Shown here: piece by piece, positions 23,888-32,211 of the stretch
How positions within the stretch are numbered: the stretch's first letter is position 1
Layout: every line of letters begins with the position of its first letter
Source of the DNA: Muriiphilus sp048268845
GTDB taxonomy: Bacteria > Pseudomonadota > Alphaproteobacteria > Rhodobacterales > Rhodobacteraceae
Direction of reading: 5' to 3'
NCBI GenBank assembly: GCA_048268845.1
Contig: JBLWUQ010000010.1
Location: 45,223-109,222 of the forward strand
DNA length: 64,000 bases
Notes under the pieces: model-generated
Databases searched by the model: none
Told to the model about the DNA's origin: nothing
Seen by the model: only the letters and a program-made list of their open reading frames with translations
Program-made: the position numbers and the translations under genes

Positions 23888-25285
23888 CTATTCTTCCGCC
23901 GCCCCGTCGAGCCCTTTCGGCAGATGGAGCGCGAAGACGGTGCCCTCCGGGCCGGTCGAAACCAGATCGAGCCTACCGCCATGGCCGCGCACCAGATCGG
24001 ATGCGATCGCAAGTCCGAGGCCGGAGCCGCCTTTCTTGAGACTACCGGCCGCGAAGGGCTGAAACAGCAACTCCTGCGCCCTCGGCGGCAGGCCCGGGCC
24101 GGTATCGCTGACGGTGATGGTCCATGCCTCGGCGCCTTCGGTCGCCGAGACCTGGATCTCGCCCGCCTCGCCCGACGCGACGATGGCCTGACGCGCGTTG
24201 CGCACGAGGTTGCGCAGCACGCGGTAAAGCTGTTCGGGGTCGGCCCGCAGCGTCATGCTGGTCGGGATGTCCTCGCCGAAGGAAATATCCTCGCCGCCGG
24301 TCGCAAGGCGCTCGCTTTCGACCACGTCGCTCACGATCTCGGCCAGGTTGAAGCGCGCCAACCGCGGCGGCGGTTCTTCGGCACGGCCGAAGGCCAGCGT
24401 CGACTCGCAGAGGTTCACCGCGCGGTTGATCGAGCCGATCAGCTTGGGCACGGTGCGCTGGACCGAGGGGTCTTCGCTCATCTCCACCCGGTCGGCGAAC
24501 AGTTGCGCCGTGGTCAGGATGTTGCGCAGATCGTGGCTGATCCGCGCCACCGCTCCGCCAAGCTGGGCCAGCCGCTCTTTCTGTTTCAGGGCCGCCGACA
24601 GTTGCGTCTGCAAGTCATGCAGCGCCACCTCGGCCTCGCGGATCTCGCGCACCGACGAAGACGGCTCGATCACCCGGCGGGCATCCTCCGGGGCCTGACT
24701 GTAGGACTGCATATGCCCGACCACGCTCTTGATCGGGCGCACCATGAGCACGCGCACGGCGAGAAACAGAAGCGACGCGGTGATCACCGAGATTATCAGC
24801 GACAGCAGGAAAATCCGCTGACCATAATCGATCATCGCCACCCGGAGCGGCGCGCTTTCCATCGTGACCTCGATCACCAGCCCGCCCTCGCGCACCGGAT
24901 CGCCGATCACCCGGATCACGGATTCCCCCGACGACAGCATCCGCGCCAGCGCATCGCGGATCAGCACCAGCGCCGAGGCATCGCGCAGGTCATAGGTATT
25001 CGCAACCGGCCCCGGAACCGGCGAGGACAGCATCAGCTCGCGCGCCTCGTCGCGGCGCAGGACGACGTTGAACACCTCGGCGTTGCGCAAGAGTTCTGCC
25101 TCGAGGTCTGGGTCGATCATGTCGTCGGCCAGAAGCACCATCGACGCGATCTGCGCCCGCCGCAGCCGGTCGAGCAGGTAGTCCTCGCGAAACCCCGCCA
25201 CCGAGGGCACGAAGATCAGCACCTCCGCCAGCATCACGAAGGCGGTGGTCAGGATCAGAAAGCGGCCTGATAGCGAATTGAACAT
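23888..25285 (-). CDS. Sensor histidine kinase
   Basis: 465 residues from ATG 25285. Membrane helices at about residues 8-28 and 155-180 enclose a periplasmic sensor domain; a HAMP-like linker follows. The dimerisation box has the phospho-acceptor His in ARISHDLRNILTTA, and the ATP-binding domain has the N box RNLVRNARQAI, G1 DTGPGLP and G2 GGSGLGLAI. No response regulator gene is adjacent, so this is an orphan kinase here. It follows the flavoprotein gene by 21 bases, suggesting cotranscription with the TVP38 and flavoprotein genes. Confidence 0.9.
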   Translation of the reverse strand: MFNSLSGRFLILTTAFVMLAEVLIFVPSVAGFREDYLLDRLRRAQIASMVLLADDMIDPDLEAELLRNAEVFNVVLRRDEARELMLSSPVPGPVANTYDLRDASALVLIRDALARMLSSGESVIRVIGDPVREGGLVIEVTMESAPLRVAMIDYGQRIFLLSLIISVITASLLFLAVRVLMVRPIKSVVGHMQSYSQAPEDARRVIEPSSSVREIREAEVALHDLQTQLSAALKQKERLAQLGGAVARISHDLRNILTTAQLFADRVEMSEDPSVQRTVPKLIGSINRAVNLCESTLAFGRAEEPPPRLARFNLAEIVSDVVESERLATGGEDISFGEDIPTSMTLRADPEQLYRVLRNLVRNARQAIVASGEAGEIQVSATEGAEAWTITVSDTGPGLPPRAQELLFQPFAAGSLKKGGSGLGLAIASDLVRGHGGRLDLVSTGPEGTVFALHLPKGLDGAAEE

Positions 25286-25306
25286 GCCGGCCCCGAACAC
25301 TGCGTG

Positions 25307-26677
25307 TCATGGAACGAGCTTTTGCACGGCCCGCACGACACGCTTCACAGACGGGTTATCAAATAGGCGCGGCGAGAAATAGGTGCCAGCGGCACGTTTG
25401 TTGATTTCTGCGAGCGTCGGGTAAGGCACGACCATGCCCGAGATCGCGCTCATCTTGAGTTTCGAGGCGATGGCCAGCGACCAGAGCCCGATGTGCTCCC
25501 CCGCATCCGCCCCCACGATGGTGGCCCCGACAGGCCGCCCTTTGACCACCATCACCTTGATGAACCCGGCGCCGCGCCCGGTGGCGATGGACCGGTCGAT
25601 GGCGGCAAAGCCGATCCGCGCAACCCTCAGCCGGTCGCCATAGGTCTCGCGCGCTTCGGCCTCGGTCGGGCCGATCTGGGCAACCTCGGGGTCGGTATAG
25701 GTGGCGCGGGGGATATGGGCGGTGGTGGCGCGCGCGGGCAGCGCGAACAGCATCGAGCGGATGATCACCCCGGCATGGTAGCCCGCCAGATGGGTGAATT
25801 GCAGCCCGCCAGCCGCGTCACCGATGGCATAGACCCGGCGGTTGGTGGTTCGCAGCGAAGCGTTCACCTTGATGCCCTTGTCGGTGGTCTCGATGCCGGC
25901 CGCGCCAAGGTCCAGCCCCTCGGTAACCACCTTGCGCCCGACCGCGACCATGAGGTGCGAGCCGGTGATGACCCGTCCATCTTGCGTCACCAGTTCGACG
26001 CCGTCATCGAGTTTGCGCAGGCGCACCGCCTTGGCGCCTTCCTCGAAGGTCACGCCCTCGGCCCTCAGCGACGCGAGCACCAGCGCCGCCGCCTCGGGGT
26101 CTTCTCGGCCCAGCGCGCGCTCGGCCTCGATCACCGTGACCTCGGCCCCGAGCCTGCGATGCGCCAGCGCCATCTCGACGCCGACCGGCCCGCCGCCCAG
26201 CACGATCAGGTGTTGCGGCGCCTGCGTGAGGTCGAAGATCGTTTCATTCGTCAGATAGGGCACATCCTCGACCCCCGGAATCGGCGGCACGAAGGGCACC
26301 GATCCGGTGGCGATGACGATGCGGCGCGCGCGCACCTCGGTGTCACCGACGGCCACGCTGCGCGGCCCGCTGAACCGCGCCGCGCCCTTGAGGACGGTAA
26401 CGCCCAGTTCCTCGAATCGCTCGACCGAATCGTGCGGCGCGATGGTGGCGATGGTCTCGCGCACATGCTCGTGCGCCGCGCGCCAGCCCATGCCCTGCGC
26501 CGCGGCATGCAGCAGCGCCTTGGACGGCACGCAGCCGGTATTGAGGCAATCGCCCCCCATCGCCCCCTTCTCGATCAGGACCACCCGCGCGCCCATCTGG
26601 ACCGCGCCCGCAGCCACCGACAGCCCCCCGGACCCGGCCCCGATGATGCAGATGTCGGTCCTGACGAGTTTGCTCAT
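25307..26677 (-). CDS. Mercuric-reductase-like FAD/NAD(P) disulfide oxidoreductase
   Basis: 456 residues from ATG 26677, overlapping the TVP38 gene (ATGA). FAD motif GAGSGGLSVAAG (13-24), redox-active GGDCLNTGCVPSK with C44 and C49, NAD(P)-binding GGGPVGVEMA, and a VYAIGDAAG FAD block are all present, so the two-dinucleotide-binding fold with a dimerisation domain is complete. The C-terminal His-Glu dyad of lipoamide dehydrogenase (HxHPTxxE) is replaced by PYPTLAE. This resembles MerA-like proteins, but there is no terminal cysteine pair for mercury. The physiological substrate is unknown. Confidence 0.88.
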   Translation of the reverse strand: MSKLVRTDICIIGAGSGGLSVAAGAVQMGARVVLIEKGAMGGDCLNTGCVPSKALLHAAAQGMGWRAAHEHVRETIATIAPHDSVERFEELGVTVLKGAARFSGPRSVAVGDTEVRARRIVIATGSVPFVPPIPGVEDVPYLTNETIFDLTQAPQHLIVLGGGPVGVEMALAHRRLGAEVTVIEAERALGREDPEAAALVLASLRAEGVTFEEGAKAVRLRKLDDGVELVTQDGRVITGSHLMVAVGRKVVTEGLDLGAAGIETTDKGIKVNASLRTTNRRVYAIGDAAGGLQFTHLAGYHAGVIIRSMLFALPARATTAHIPRATYTDPEVAQIGPTEAEARETYGDRLRVARIGFAAIDRSIATGRGAGFIKVMVVKGRPVGATIVGADAGEHIGLWSLAIASKLKMSAISGMVVPYPTLAEINKRAAGTYFSPRLFDNPSVKRVVRAVQKLVP

Positions 26678-27393
26678 GCCTTGGCCTCGCGGCCCACGAG
26701 CTTCAGCGCGATGGGCAGCGCGGCCAGTGCGATGAGACCGATCAGCGGCAGGAGGATATGCGGCTCGAACACCAGCCCGAGATCGGGACGCTCGCCCCGC
26801 GCCAGCACATCGCCCAGCCCGGCCCCGATCGAGGTATAGACCAGCGCCCCCGGCAGGATGCCCAGCGCCGTGGTGACGAAGAACCGGTGCAGCGGCACGT
26901 TGAGGAATGCCGGCACCACGTTGGCCACGAAAAACGGCACCGCTGGCACCAGCCGCATCAGGAACAATACCGACCACTGGTTGTCGTCGATCCCGCGCTT
27001 GAGCCGCCGGACCGCGCCCTCGCCGGTGTCGATCCGCGCGGCAAGCTGCGCGCCAAAGCCGCTGCGCGCCGCGCTGAAGATCAGGACCGCCCCGACCGTC
27101 GCGGCGGCGGCGTTGATCAGCGCGCCGGGAAACAGGCCGAACAGGAACCCGCCGGTCAGCGTCGCCACCGTGGCACCCGGCAGCGAGAACGCAACGATCA
27201 GCACATAGGCGGCCATGAACAGGACCACCGCCTGCGCCATATGCGCATCGCGATAGGCCAGAAGGGTTTCGTGGTGTTCGGCCAGAACGTCGAACCCCAG
27301 CCGGTCGCGCAGGAACACGACGCCAAGCACAGCAACCACAAGGATCGCGATGAATGGCGCGCGGCGCGCGAGGGTGTCGGTCTTGTCTTGCAT
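26674..27393 (-). CDS. TVP38/TMEM64 (DedA-like, VTT domain) membrane protein
   Basis: 239 residues from ATG 27393, with GGAGAG just upstream. The VTT-domain blocks are visible: FSLPGATVATLTGGFLFG, GALINAAAATVGAVLIFSAAR and the re-entrant region LMRLVPAVPFFVANVVPAF. About six membrane segments. This family is linked to lipid scrambling and membrane homeostasis. Coupling to a mercuric-reductase-like flavoprotein gene is a recurrent arrangement in bacteria, but the joint function is not established. Confidence 0.88.
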   Translation of the reverse strand: MQDKTDTLARRAPFIAILVVAVLGVVFLRDRLGFDVLAEHHETLLAYRDAHMAQAVVLFMAAYVLIVAFSLPGATVATLTGGFLFGLFPGALINAAAATVGAVLIFSAARSGFGAQLAARIDTGEGAVRRLKRGIDDNQWSVLFLMRLVPAVPFFVANVVPAFLNVPLHRFFVTTALGILPGALVYTSIGAGLGDVLARGERPDLGLVFEPHILLPLIGLIALAALPIALKLVGREAKA

Positions 27394-27521
27394 TCTCTCT
27401 CCATCCTCGCGCCAACATGCGGGGCCGGGCGAGATATTCCCACCCCCCTCACGGCCGATTGATCCGACGTGGCGATTTGTTACAAACCCCGCGCCGGGGA
27501 CCAAAAACCCTGCATCGGCGT

Positions 27522-27550
27522 TTGACTTGGCGCCGAACCCCCCCTATAGG
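27522..27550 (+). promoter_or_regulatory. rpmH promoter
   Basis: TTGACT (27522-27527) and TATAGG (27545-27550) are separated by exactly 17 bases, a strong housekeeping promoter about 75 bases before rpmH. Confidence 0.8.
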
Positions 27551-27623
27551 ACGGGCTTCGAATGCAACGGCCCCCGAATCCACCGGGCTTCTCGGGCTGT
27601 GATGAAAACCACGGAGACGGGCG

Positions 27624-27758
27624 ATGAAACGCACCTTTCAACCATCGAATCTGGTCCGCAAGCGCCGCCACGGCTTTCGTGCGCGCATGGCGACCAAGGC
27701 CGGACGCAAGATCATCAACGCGCGCCGCGCGCAGGGCCGCAAGTCGCTGAGCGCGTAA
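27624..27758 (+). CDS. rpmH: 50S ribosomal protein L34
   Basis: 44 residues beginning MKRTFQPSNLVRKRRHGFRA, the invariant L34 sequence, very rich in Arg and Lys. It is part of the large ribosomal subunit. A GGAGACGGGCG ribosome-binding region precedes the ATG, and a strong promoter lies upstream. It is followed by rnpA after 44 bases, the near-universal rpmH-rnpA pair. Confidence 0.98.
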   Translation: MKRTFQPSNLVRKRRHGFRARMATKAGRKIINARRAQGRKSLSA

Positions 27759-27802
27759 GCGCCCGACACGGCCCTATCGGAATGAAGCCGCCGGAGGCCC
27801 CC

Positions 27803-28210
27803 ATGAACGGCAACGACGCCGGGAGTGTGGACAGGCCCCCGGCGGTTTCCGTTTGTCTTGAGACATTGAAGCAACGCGCCGATTTCCTGGCCGCCGCGCG
27901 GGCGCGCAAGCAGCCGATGCCGGCGTTCCTGCTGCAAGCCCGCGACCGGAGCGACGACAGCGCCGTGATCCGGGTAGGTTTCACCGCCTCGAAGAAAGTC
28001 GGCAACGCCGTCACCCGCAACCAAGCCAAGCGCCGCCTTCGGGCTCTGGCGCGCGCGGTTCTGCCGCATCAAGGGCAGCCCGGCTGGGACTATGTGCTGG
28101 TCGCGCGCGCCGGCGAGACCGTCAGCCGCAATTTCGCCGAGATGGAGCGCGACCTCGAACGCGCCATCACCAAAGTCCATGCGCCAAGAAACGCGCAAAA
28201 GGGTTCTTGA
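27803..28210 (+). CDS. rnpA: Ribonuclease P protein component
   Basis: 135 residues from ATG 27803, chosen because GGAGG (27793-27797) lies five bases upstream; an in-frame ATG at 27782 is less well placed. RnpA blocks are present: RADFLAAARARKQ near the start and the RNR-type motif GNAVTRNQAKRRLRALAR. It binds RNase P RNA and aids 5' maturation of tRNAs. yidD and yidC, its usual partners, follow but are interrupted by other genes. Confidence 0.95.
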   Translation: MNGNDAGSVDRPPAVSVCLETLKQRADFLAAARARKQPMPAFLLQARDRSDDSAVIRVGFTASKKVGNAVTRNQAKRRLRALARAVLPHQGQPGWDYVLVARAGETVSRNFAEMERDLERAITKVHAPRNAQKGS

Positions 28211-28222
28211 CCGCGGTCGTTC

Positions 28223-28251
28223 TTTCCATAAAAATCGTGTATCAGTATATT
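28223..28251 (+). promoter_or_regulatory. Candidate promoter of the DsrC-like gene
   Basis: TTTCCA (28223-28228) and TATATT (28246-28251) are 17 bases apart, in an AT-rich stretch that stands out from its surroundings. The short repeat ATAT-TTGC-ATAT (28247-28258) overlaps the -10 and could be an operator of an ArsR-type (BigR/SqrR-like) sulfur regulator; that part is speculation. Confidence 0.45.
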
Positions 28252-28290
28252 TGCATATTCATACCAACCAACGGTTAGGGAGAACCGCGA

Positions 28291-28632
28291 ATGGCACTTG
28301 AATTCAACGGCCGGACGATCGAGACCACCGCCAGCGGCTACCTCGTCAACCACGACGACTGGACCGAAGACCTCGCCCGCGTCATGGCGGCGGCCGAGGA
28401 CATCCCCGAACTGACCGCCCGGCACTGGGACGTGATCAACTACCTGCGCGCCGAATATTTCGACAACCGCGAGAACCAGCCCAACACCCGCGCCATCATC
28501 AAGGCGATGAGCGATGAGTGGGACGAGAAGATCAAGCAGGGCGACCTTTACGAGCTGTTCCCGCTCGACCCGTCGAAACAGGGCGGTCGGATCGCGGGCC
28601 TGCCGGAAAGCCGGCGCAAGGGCGGTTACTGA
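28291..28632 (+). CDS. DsrC/TusE-like protein without cysteines (RspA-like)
   Basis: 113 residues; the DsrC/TusE fold is clear from HDDWTEDLARVMA, HWDVINYLRAEYF and the C-terminal arm KQGGRIAGLPESRRKGGY. In DsrC the arm ends KxC...AGLPKPTGCV, and TusE keeps the last cysteine. Here both positions are glycine and the whole protein has no cysteine. It therefore cannot carry sulfur as a persulfide or trisulfide. Cysteine-less paralogues have been described as the RspA group, proposed to be regulatory. A GGGAGAA ribosome-binding site precedes the ATG. No tusBCD or dsr genes are in the window. Confidence 0.85.
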   Translation: MALEFNGRTIETTASGYLVNHDDWTEDLARVMAAAEDIPELTARHWDVINYLRAEYFDNRENQPNTRAIIKAMSDEWDEKIKQGDLYELFPLDPSKQGGRIAGLPESRRKGGY

Positions 28633-28704
28633 CGCCTGCGGGCGGGCGCGCCTAACCGCACCCGCCCTCTGGTCGCGCCGGTCACGGCATCCTATATCCC
28701 CGCC

Positions 28705-28959
28705 ATGTCGCCGCTCGCCCATATCCTCGCCCTTCCCGTGCGCGCCTACCGGCTGCTGCTCAGCCCCTGGGTCGGTCATTCCTGCCGATTTCAGCCGACC
28801 TGCTCGGCCTATACGCTCGAGGCGCTGGAGCGGCACGGCGCCTTCAAGGGCGGCTACTACGCTGCAAGGCGCATCCTGTCCTGTCGCCCGATGGGCGGAT
28901 CGGGCTATGACCCGGTGCCGGGGGTCGACCCGGCGCATGACCACAAACACGAGCACTGA
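28705..28959 (+). CDS. yidD: Membrane protein insertion efficiency factor YidD
   Basis: 84 residues with the complete YidD signature: RAYRLLLSPWVGHSCRFQPT, CSAYTLEALERHG and CRPMGGSGYDPVP. An amphipathic N-terminal helix is followed by three conserved cysteines. It assists YidC-dependent insertion of inner-membrane proteins. It usually lies between rnpA and yidC; here yidC is 3.2 kb further on. A strong terminator follows. Confidence 0.95.
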   Translation: MSPLAHILALPVRAYRLLLSPWVGHSCRFQPTCSAYTLEALERHGAFKGGYYAARRILSCRPMGGSGYDPVPGVDPAHDHKHEH

Positions 28960-28982
28960 CGTCCCGTTGCCGAAAAGCCACG

Positions 28983-29011
28983 CCTGCGACGGGTTGTCGC
29001 AGGTTTTTCTT
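28983..29011 (+). terminator. Intrinsic terminator after yidD
   Basis: Perfect 8-bp stem CCTGCGAC / GTCGCAGG with loop GGGTT, followed directly by TTTTTCTTGATTTT. It closes the rpmH-yidD region. Confidence 0.92.
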
Positions 29012-29071
29012 GATTTTCGGCCTCATCGCTGTAGTAACGCCCCGTCCCACACGAGCACAGGAGGGCGTGAC

Positions 29072-29155
29072 ATGATGACCAGCACCAGCACCGCACACCT
29101 TCGTGTCGGGAAACCCGGCCAAGGCTGGGCCTGTCTGTTTACCCAGACCGCCTAG
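29072..29155 (+). CDS. Possible 27-residue leader peptide or small protein
   Basis: A short frame (start MMTSTSTAHLRVGK, end WACLFTQTA) with an excellent ribosome-binding site, AGGAGGG, five to eight bases before ATG 29072. A possible promoter (TTGATT at 29010-29015, TAGTAA at 29032-29037) lies just upstream. It ends 120 bases before the DUF1127-like gene. Only one Trp is present, so it is not an obvious trp attenuator peptide. It could be a real small protein or a translation-sensing leader; no homologue is recognised. Confidence 0.4.
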   Translation: MMTSTSTAHLRVGKPGQGWACLFTQTA

Positions 29156-29275
29156 AAACCTGTCGCCGCCGCCCGTTCCGGGCTTCCTTTCAGACACCTG
29201 AAATCCGGTCGCGCCCCTCGCGCGGCGCATCATCCATTTCTGCCATCAGGGACCCGGTTTTTGCCGGGCGATACC

Positions 29276-29497
29276 ATGCCACGCATTGAACACTTGCCGG
29301 CGGAGCTTTCCGCCCGCCACATGCTCGACCGGGTGGTCGACACATACGGAACCTGGGCGACGCTGCGCGCCTTTGCCGCCGTTGTGTTCACCCGCCGCCG
29401 CCGGCCCGAAGTGCCGGCCGGCCTTCGCGACCATCTCCGGCGCGACCTCGGGTTGCCGCCCGAGACGCCCTCGCCACGCTACTGGGACATCCGCTGA
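29276..29497 (+). CDS. Small DUF1127-like protein
   Basis: 73 residues from ATG 29276. The C-terminal half (GLRDHLRRDLGLPPE) resembles the DUF1127/YjiS motif, an Arg-rich helix ending in a D-I/L-G-L turn. In Rhodobacter the DUF1127 protein CcaF1 is an RNA-binding protein tied to stress sRNAs, but the CCTCCTCCC sRNA motifs that accompany it are not seen here. A small hairpin (CCCGG-TTTTTG-CCGGG, 29253-29268) ends seven bases before the start codon and may affect translation. The family call is tentative. Confidence 0.55.
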   Translation: MPRIEHLPAELSARHMLDRVVDTYGTWATLRAFAAVVFTRRRRPEVPAGLRDHLRRDLGLPPETPSPRYWDIR

Positions 29498-29562
29498 GGC
29501 GGGTGTCCCACCCGCATTGCATAGCGCTTGCCCGGACGCCCCGCCCGGCGTAAACCCCGCGC

Positions 29563-30420
29563 ATGCTCGACGAAACCGATGACATCCACCCGCTGTTTCA
29601 TGGCGCGCCCTCGACCACGGAGTTCAAGAAACTCCGCAAGCGGATCCTGCGCAATGTCCGCGAGGCGATCGACCAATACGCCATGGTTCAGCCCGGCGCG
29701 AAATGGATGATCGCGCTGTCGGGCGGCAAGGACAGCTACACCCTGCTGGCCGCACTCTACGAACTCAAATGGCGCGGGCTTCTGCCGGTCGAGCTGCTTG
29801 CGGTCAACCTCGACCAGGGCCAGCCGGGGTTTCCGGCAACCGTGCTGCCCGAGTTTCTCGAGCGCATGAAGGTGCCGCACCGGATCGAGTATCAGGACAC
29901 CTATTCCATCGTCATGGACAAGGTGCCCGAGGGCCGCACCTATTGCTCGCTCTGCTCACGGCTGCGGCGCGGCAACCTCTACCGTATCGCGCGCGAGGAA
30001 GGCTGCTCCGCGCTGGTTCTCGGCCATCACCGCGACGACATTCTCGAAACCTTCTTCATGAACCTGTTTCACGGCTCGCGGCTGGCGACAATGCCACCGA
30101 AACTGGTGAACGAGGAGGGCGATCTGTTCGTCTACCGCCCGCTCGCGCATGTCGCCGAAGCCGATTGCGCGCGCTTTGCCGCCGCGATGAACTATCCGAT
30201 CATCCCCTGCGACCTCTGCGGCTCGCAGGACGGGATGCAGCGCCAGCAGGTAAAGGCGATGATCGACGAGTGGGAGCGGCGCAGCCCCGGACGGCGCGAG
30301 AAGATGTTCCGGGCGCTGATGAACACGCGGCCGTCGCACCTGCTCGACCCGAACATCTTCGATTTTCAGGGTCTCGCGCTGAAGCCTGCGGAAAATCGCG
30401 ACGAAGGCCCCGCCTGTTAA
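29563..30420 (+). CDS. ttcA: tRNA 2-thiocytidine(32) synthetase TtcA
   Basis: 285 residues. The ATP-pyrophosphatase PP-loop SGGKDS is at 53-58. The iron-sulfur cysteines are C128 and C131 (YCSLC) with further cysteines in IIPCDLCGSQDG. GHHRDDILETFFMNLF is the adenylation-domain block shared with TilS-type enzymes. It thiolates cytidine 32 of several tRNAs in the cytoplasm. It appears to be a single-gene unit, 36 bases before the GGDEF-EAL gene. Confidence 0.95.
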   Translation: MLDETDDIHPLFHGAPSTTEFKKLRKRILRNVREAIDQYAMVQPGAKWMIALSGGKDSYTLLAALYELKWRGLLPVELLAVNLDQGQPGFPATVLPEFLERMKVPHRIEYQDTYSIVMDKVPEGRTYCSLCSRLRRGNLYRIAREEGCSALVLGHHRDDILETFFMNLFHGSRLATMPPKLVNEEGDLFVYRPLAHVAEADCARFAAAMNYPIIPCDLCGSQDGMQRQQVKAMIDEWERRSPGRREKMFRALMNTRPSHLLDPNIFDFQGLALKPAENRDEGPAC

Positions 30421-30455
30421 CCCTTGCTTGACGTCCATGTATTAGCGTCCGGCCC

Positions 30456-32036
30456 ATGAGCACCCGTCTCATGCCGGATGGAGGGCGCATGGCCCAAAGG
30501 ATCAGACCCAGCCTTGCCGCATCGCGCGCGACGATCCGCGCGATGCTCGTCGGCCCGCAACTCGCCGCGTTTCTGCCGGCGATCATGCTGGGCGCCTATT
30601 GGTTCGGCGGCGAAGGCGTGCTCTTGACCGTCGCGGTGATCTTTCCGGCGCTGATGGCCTTCGCCGGGCTCGTCACCCGCCCAGGGCCGCGACGCCAGCG
30701 GCGCGACGGCACGACCGGGCTGCCGGACCGTCAGGCGCTGGTCGATCATCTCGACGCCGCCCTCACCCCTGGGGCGACGGCGGACGGCGACCTGCGGCTC
30801 TGTGTGACGCTCGAAATCGACGATACCGGCCGGATGCAGGAAAGCTATGGCGCCGAAGGGGTCGACAAGATCCTGCGCGCCTGCACCCGCAGGCTTCAGG
30901 ACGCGCTGCGCGACTCCGACCTCATCGCGACGCTGGGCCGGGGCCGGTTCGGGATCGCCCTCGGCAAATCGCCACGTGTCGACCTCGAAACCATGCTGCA
31001 ACTGTCGGCCCGTTTGCAGGAGTCACTGGCTGCCCCGGTCATGGTCGACGCCGCGCGCGTGCTGGTGACGGCCTCGGTCGGGTTTGCCCTGCCCTCGCGG
31101 GTGGCCGAACAGACCGGCGAGGCATTTCTCGGCGCTGCCGAAAGCGCGCTTGACGAAGCAAGGCGCGCCGGACCCGGCTCGGTTCGCGCTTTTGCAAAAG
31201 GGATGCGGCCCCGGGTCGATCTGCCGGTGAACATCCTCAAGGAGGTGGTCCGTGCCCTCGAGACCGGCGAGATTCAGGCCTGGTTCCAACCGCAGATCTC
31301 CACCGACACCGGCGCGCTGTCCGGGTTCGAGGCGTTGGCGCGCTGGCGTCACCCCGAGAAGGGTCTGGTCGCACCGGGCGCCTTCCTGCCAGCGGTGGCG
31401 GCGGCGGGGCTGTTCGAGCGGCTGGGCGAGGTCATGCTCTATCAAAGCCTGTCCGCCATCCGCGAATGGGACCGCGCCGGTCTCGAGGTGCCCAGCGTCG
31501 CGGTGAACCTGTCGTCGGACGAGCTTCAGAACCCGAAACTGTTCGACCGGATCCGGTGGGAGCTTGACCGCTTCGACCTTGCTCCGAACCGTCTGACGCT
31601 CGAGGTTCTCGAGGACGTCGTCGCCCGCTCGGACGATGACGCCATCACCCGCAACATCGCCGCCCTGTCCCGGCTCGGCTGCGGCATTGACCTTGACGAT
31701 TTCGGCACCGGCCATGCCTCCATCGCGAATATCCGCCGCTTTGACGTCAGCCGCATCAAGATCGACCGGTCCTTCGTCACCCATGTCGATACCGACCGCG
31801 ACCAGCAGAACATGGTCGACGCGATCCTGACCATGGCAGACCGGCTCGGGCTCGACACCGTCGCCGAAGGCGTCGAGTCGCATGGCGAACACGCAATGCT
31901 GGCGCAGCTTGGCTGTCGTCATGTCCAGGGCTACTCCATCGCCAAGCCGATGCCACTGGACGAGGTCGCGGACTGGATTCGCACCTACCGGCAAAAGCTC
32001 GCCAAACCGCCGAAAATACCGCACGGAGTCGCCTGA
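30456..32036 (+). CDS. Degenerate-GGDEF / EAL cyclic-di-GMP phosphodiesterase
   Basis: 526 residues. Two N-terminal membrane helices (about 30-70), then a GGDEF domain (about 85-245) whose signature is degenerate (LGRGRFGI in place of GGDEF), so no cyclase activity is expected. An intact EAL domain (about 260-515) follows: FEALARWRHP, VAVNLSSDEL, DDFGTGHAS, KIDRSFV, AEGVES and GYSIAKPM. The metal-binding E, N, E, DD, K and E are all visible. It should hydrolyse cyclic di-GMP at the inner membrane, with the GGDEF part perhaps as a GTP sensor. Linkage to exopolysaccharide control is plausible. Confidence 0.9.
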   Translation: MSTRLMPDGGRMAQRIRPSLAASRATIRAMLVGPQLAAFLPAIMLGAYWFGGEGVLLTVAVIFPALMAFAGLVTRPGPRRQRRDGTTGLPDRQALVDHLDAALTPGATADGDLRLCVTLEIDDTGRMQESYGAEGVDKILRACTRRLQDALRDSDLIATLGRGRFGIALGKSPRVDLETMLQLSARLQESLAAPVMVDAARVLVTASVGFALPSRVAEQTGEAFLGAAESALDEARRAGPGSVRAFAKGMRPRVDLPVNILKEVVRALETGEIQAWFQPQISTDTGALSGFEALARWRHPEKGLVAPGAFLPAVAAAGLFERLGEVMLYQSLSAIREWDRAGLEVPSVAVNLSSDELQNPKLFDRIRWELDRFDLAPNRLTLEVLEDVVARSDDDAITRNIAALSRLGCGIDLDDFGTGHASIANIRRFDVSRIKIDRSFVTHVDTDRDQQNMVDAILTMADRLGLDTVAEGVESHGEHAMLAQLGCRHVQGYSIAKPMPLDEVADWIRTYRQKLAKPPKIPHGVA

Positions 32037-32211
32037 TACGGGCACCAACGCGGTCACGATGCGCCCAGGGCAGGCCGACAAGCACCAAAACCACCGCCCC
32101 GGACGACTGACCGCACCCTCCCGGACCTGCCCGCATTCCGGAAAATCGCTTGACCTTCCCGCCTGTGGCCTGTTGAACCACCGTGACTTGAAATCGACGT
32201 GGTGGGCCACG

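Noticed and set aside
23792..25270. Open frame of about 490 codons on the + strand
   Set aside because: It runs through the tRNA-Arg and opposite the histidine kinase gene; low-complexity shadow translation.
29072..29155. Trp attenuation leader peptide
   Set aside because: Only one Trp codon is present and no trp gene follows.
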